Below are positions 31,797 to 32,363 of a stretch of 32,363 nt of DNA, piece after piece. The DNA is from Candidatus Omnitrophota bacterium (GTDB taxonomy: Bacteria > Omnitrophota > Gorgyraeia > Zapsychrales > JANLHA01), in contig JADLGJ010000072.1 of assembly GCA_020849375.1 (NCBI GenBank), positions 1 through 32,363 on the forward strand. Reading direction: 5' to 3'. The notes under the pieces are model-generated. The model made no database searches and was not told the DNA's origin. It worked only from the letters and a program-made list of their open reading frames with translations. Position 1 is the stretch's first letter. Every line of letters begins with the position of its first letter. The position numbers and the translations under genes are program-made.

Positions 31797-32309
31797 TTAT
31801 TTGGCGGAGTTTTGCATTCTCCCGGCGGTGACGCGGATGATTTCCTGCATGGTGGGGTTCTGCATCAATTTCTGCACTTCGGGGTTATTCTGGATTTTCT
31901 GAGGATCCATTGATAAAGCATCTTGCATAAGAGAAGGATTTTTCATTAATTCCGCGATCTCTGGGTCTTTCACGAGTTCTTGGATCAACGACATGATCGC
32001 CGGGTCCTGCATCATATTTGTTTTAACGTCATTGATCGTATCAGCTGATATTTTGCCGTCTGCCCCGACCTGGATGCCTCCTCCGCTTACTGCTTCGGCA
32101 CTGTTAATACTGAGGATTTGGTCGGCCGAGACTTTGACCTGCCCCATCGTGGAGCTTGCGATCGTATAAGACCCGTTGGCAACATTTACCAATTGGCCTT
32201 TGATCGTCGTTCCGTCTTTTAGTTTGATGATTTGTAAAGACTGTTGAGCGCAAACAGGGGCGGCAATAGCGAAAGCCAGAAGAAGCGTAGTAAGGGAAAG
32301 TTTGTTCAT
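31797..32309 (-). CDS. exported protein with STI1-like repeats, unknown function
   Basis: 170 residues from ATG 32309. Signal peptide MNKLSLTTLLLAFAIAAPVCA cut before QQ; no lipobox. A small beta-rich domain follows (KLKDGTTIKGQLVNVANGSYTI), resembling an Sm-like/SH3 barrel. The C-terminal half repeats the pattern D-P-x-I...L...NP (DPAIMSLIQELVKDPEIAELM, NPSLMQDALSMDPQKI, NPEVQKLMQNPTMQEI), as in STI1/HOP-type domains that bind hydrophobic helices. The track start at 32327 lies within the -10 region and is rejected. A periplasmic binding or chaperone role is possible; the family is not recognised. Confidence 0.8.
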   Translation of the reverse strand: MNKLSLTTLLLAFAIAAPVCAQQSLQIIKLKDGTTIKGQLVNVANGSYTIASSTMGQVKVSADQILSINSAEAVSGGGIQVGADGKISADTINDVKTNMMQDPAIMSLIQELVKDPEIAELMKNPSLMQDALSMDPQKIQNNPEVQKLMQNPTMQEIIRVTAGRMQNSAK

Positions 32310-32317
32310 GTGATTGA

Positions 32318-32346
32318 AATATAACACTCCGCGAGGGTGGTGTCAA
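32318..32346 (-). promoter_or_regulatory. sigma70 promoter of the STI1-like gene
   Basis: On the minus strand TTGACA (32346-32341, perfect), a 17-bp spacer and TATATT (32323-32318), with TG one base before the -10. The -10 ends 8 nt before the ATG at 32309, so the transcript should start at or within 1-2 nt of it. Confidence 0.85.
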
Positions 32347-32363
32347 ATCACTAATTTCTATAA

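Noticed and set aside
1-32363. CRISPR arrays, insertion sequences, tRNA and rRNA genes
   Set aside because: I saw no regularly spaced repeats, no transposase ORF and no tRNA- or rRNA-like sequence; gaps between genes are mostly under 100 bp and the one near 300 bp is a riboswitch.

Overview
This window is 32.4 kb of bacterial chromosome, tightly packed with genes and of moderate GC. It carries no rRNA, tRNA, transposase, integrase or CRISPR array that I can recognise. The organism has two membranes: there is a TonB-dependent outer-membrane receptor, a type II secretion operon with a secretin, and several exported proteins. Gene content and style (Lys/Glu-rich exported coiled-coil protein, TPR proteins, GIDE-LemA pair, reduced secretion operon) suggest an uncultured lineage of the PVC/Omnitrophota kind. 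That placement is an inference; a marker-gene tree would have to confirm it.

Layout. (1) 1-2911, minus: mutS-mutL mismatch repair, with mutL cut by the window edge. (2) 3076-6890, plus: an exported TPR/coiled-coil protein, a four-helix membrane protein and a DUF6580 membrane protein. (3) 6906-9207, plus: a cobalamin riboswitch with an intrinsic terminator, controlling a BtuB-like receptor. (4) 9226-12271, plus: a YfhO-like polytopic membrane protein overlapping a membrane-anchored TPR protein. (5) 12280-13371, minus: an orphan membrane-anchored protein. (6) 13457-16200, plus: DUF502, then a three-gene unit made of an HTH regulator, a GIDE-domain membrane protein with an EF-hand, and LemA. (7) 16203-18827, minus: hemH-comM. 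(8) about 18985-22425, plus: divergent PAP2-like protein, LysM-L,D-transpeptidase, accA, rlmN. (9) 22501-31784, plus: gspC-D-E-F-I-J-K-L-M behind a strong sigma70 promoter. (10) 31797-32309, minus: a small exported protein with STI1-like repeats.

How the genes fit together. Most of the window serves housekeeping and the cell envelope: mismatch repair, corrinoid import, haem synthesis, fatty-acid initiation, ribosome/tRNA methylation, peptidoglycan crosslinking and protein secretion. The secretion operon has no gspG or gspH between F and I, and no N or O, so the major pseudopilin and its peptidase must be encoded elsewhere.

Promoters can be read by eye in several gaps. Six of them share an extended -10 of the form TGnTATA. 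At mutS, the YfhO-like gene, hemH and the STI1-like gene, the -10 sits only 6-10 nt before the start codon, with no Shine-Dalgarno sequence, which points to leaderless or nearly leaderless mRNAs. Other genes (lemA, DUF502, btuB, gspK) have good Shine-Dalgarno sequences, so both initiation modes seem to coexist. The least explained pieces are a 14-bp hairpin that buries the accA start codon, two perfect hairpins between the riboswitch terminator and btuB, the HTH-GIDE/EF-hand-LemA unit, and the exported coiled-coil operon.
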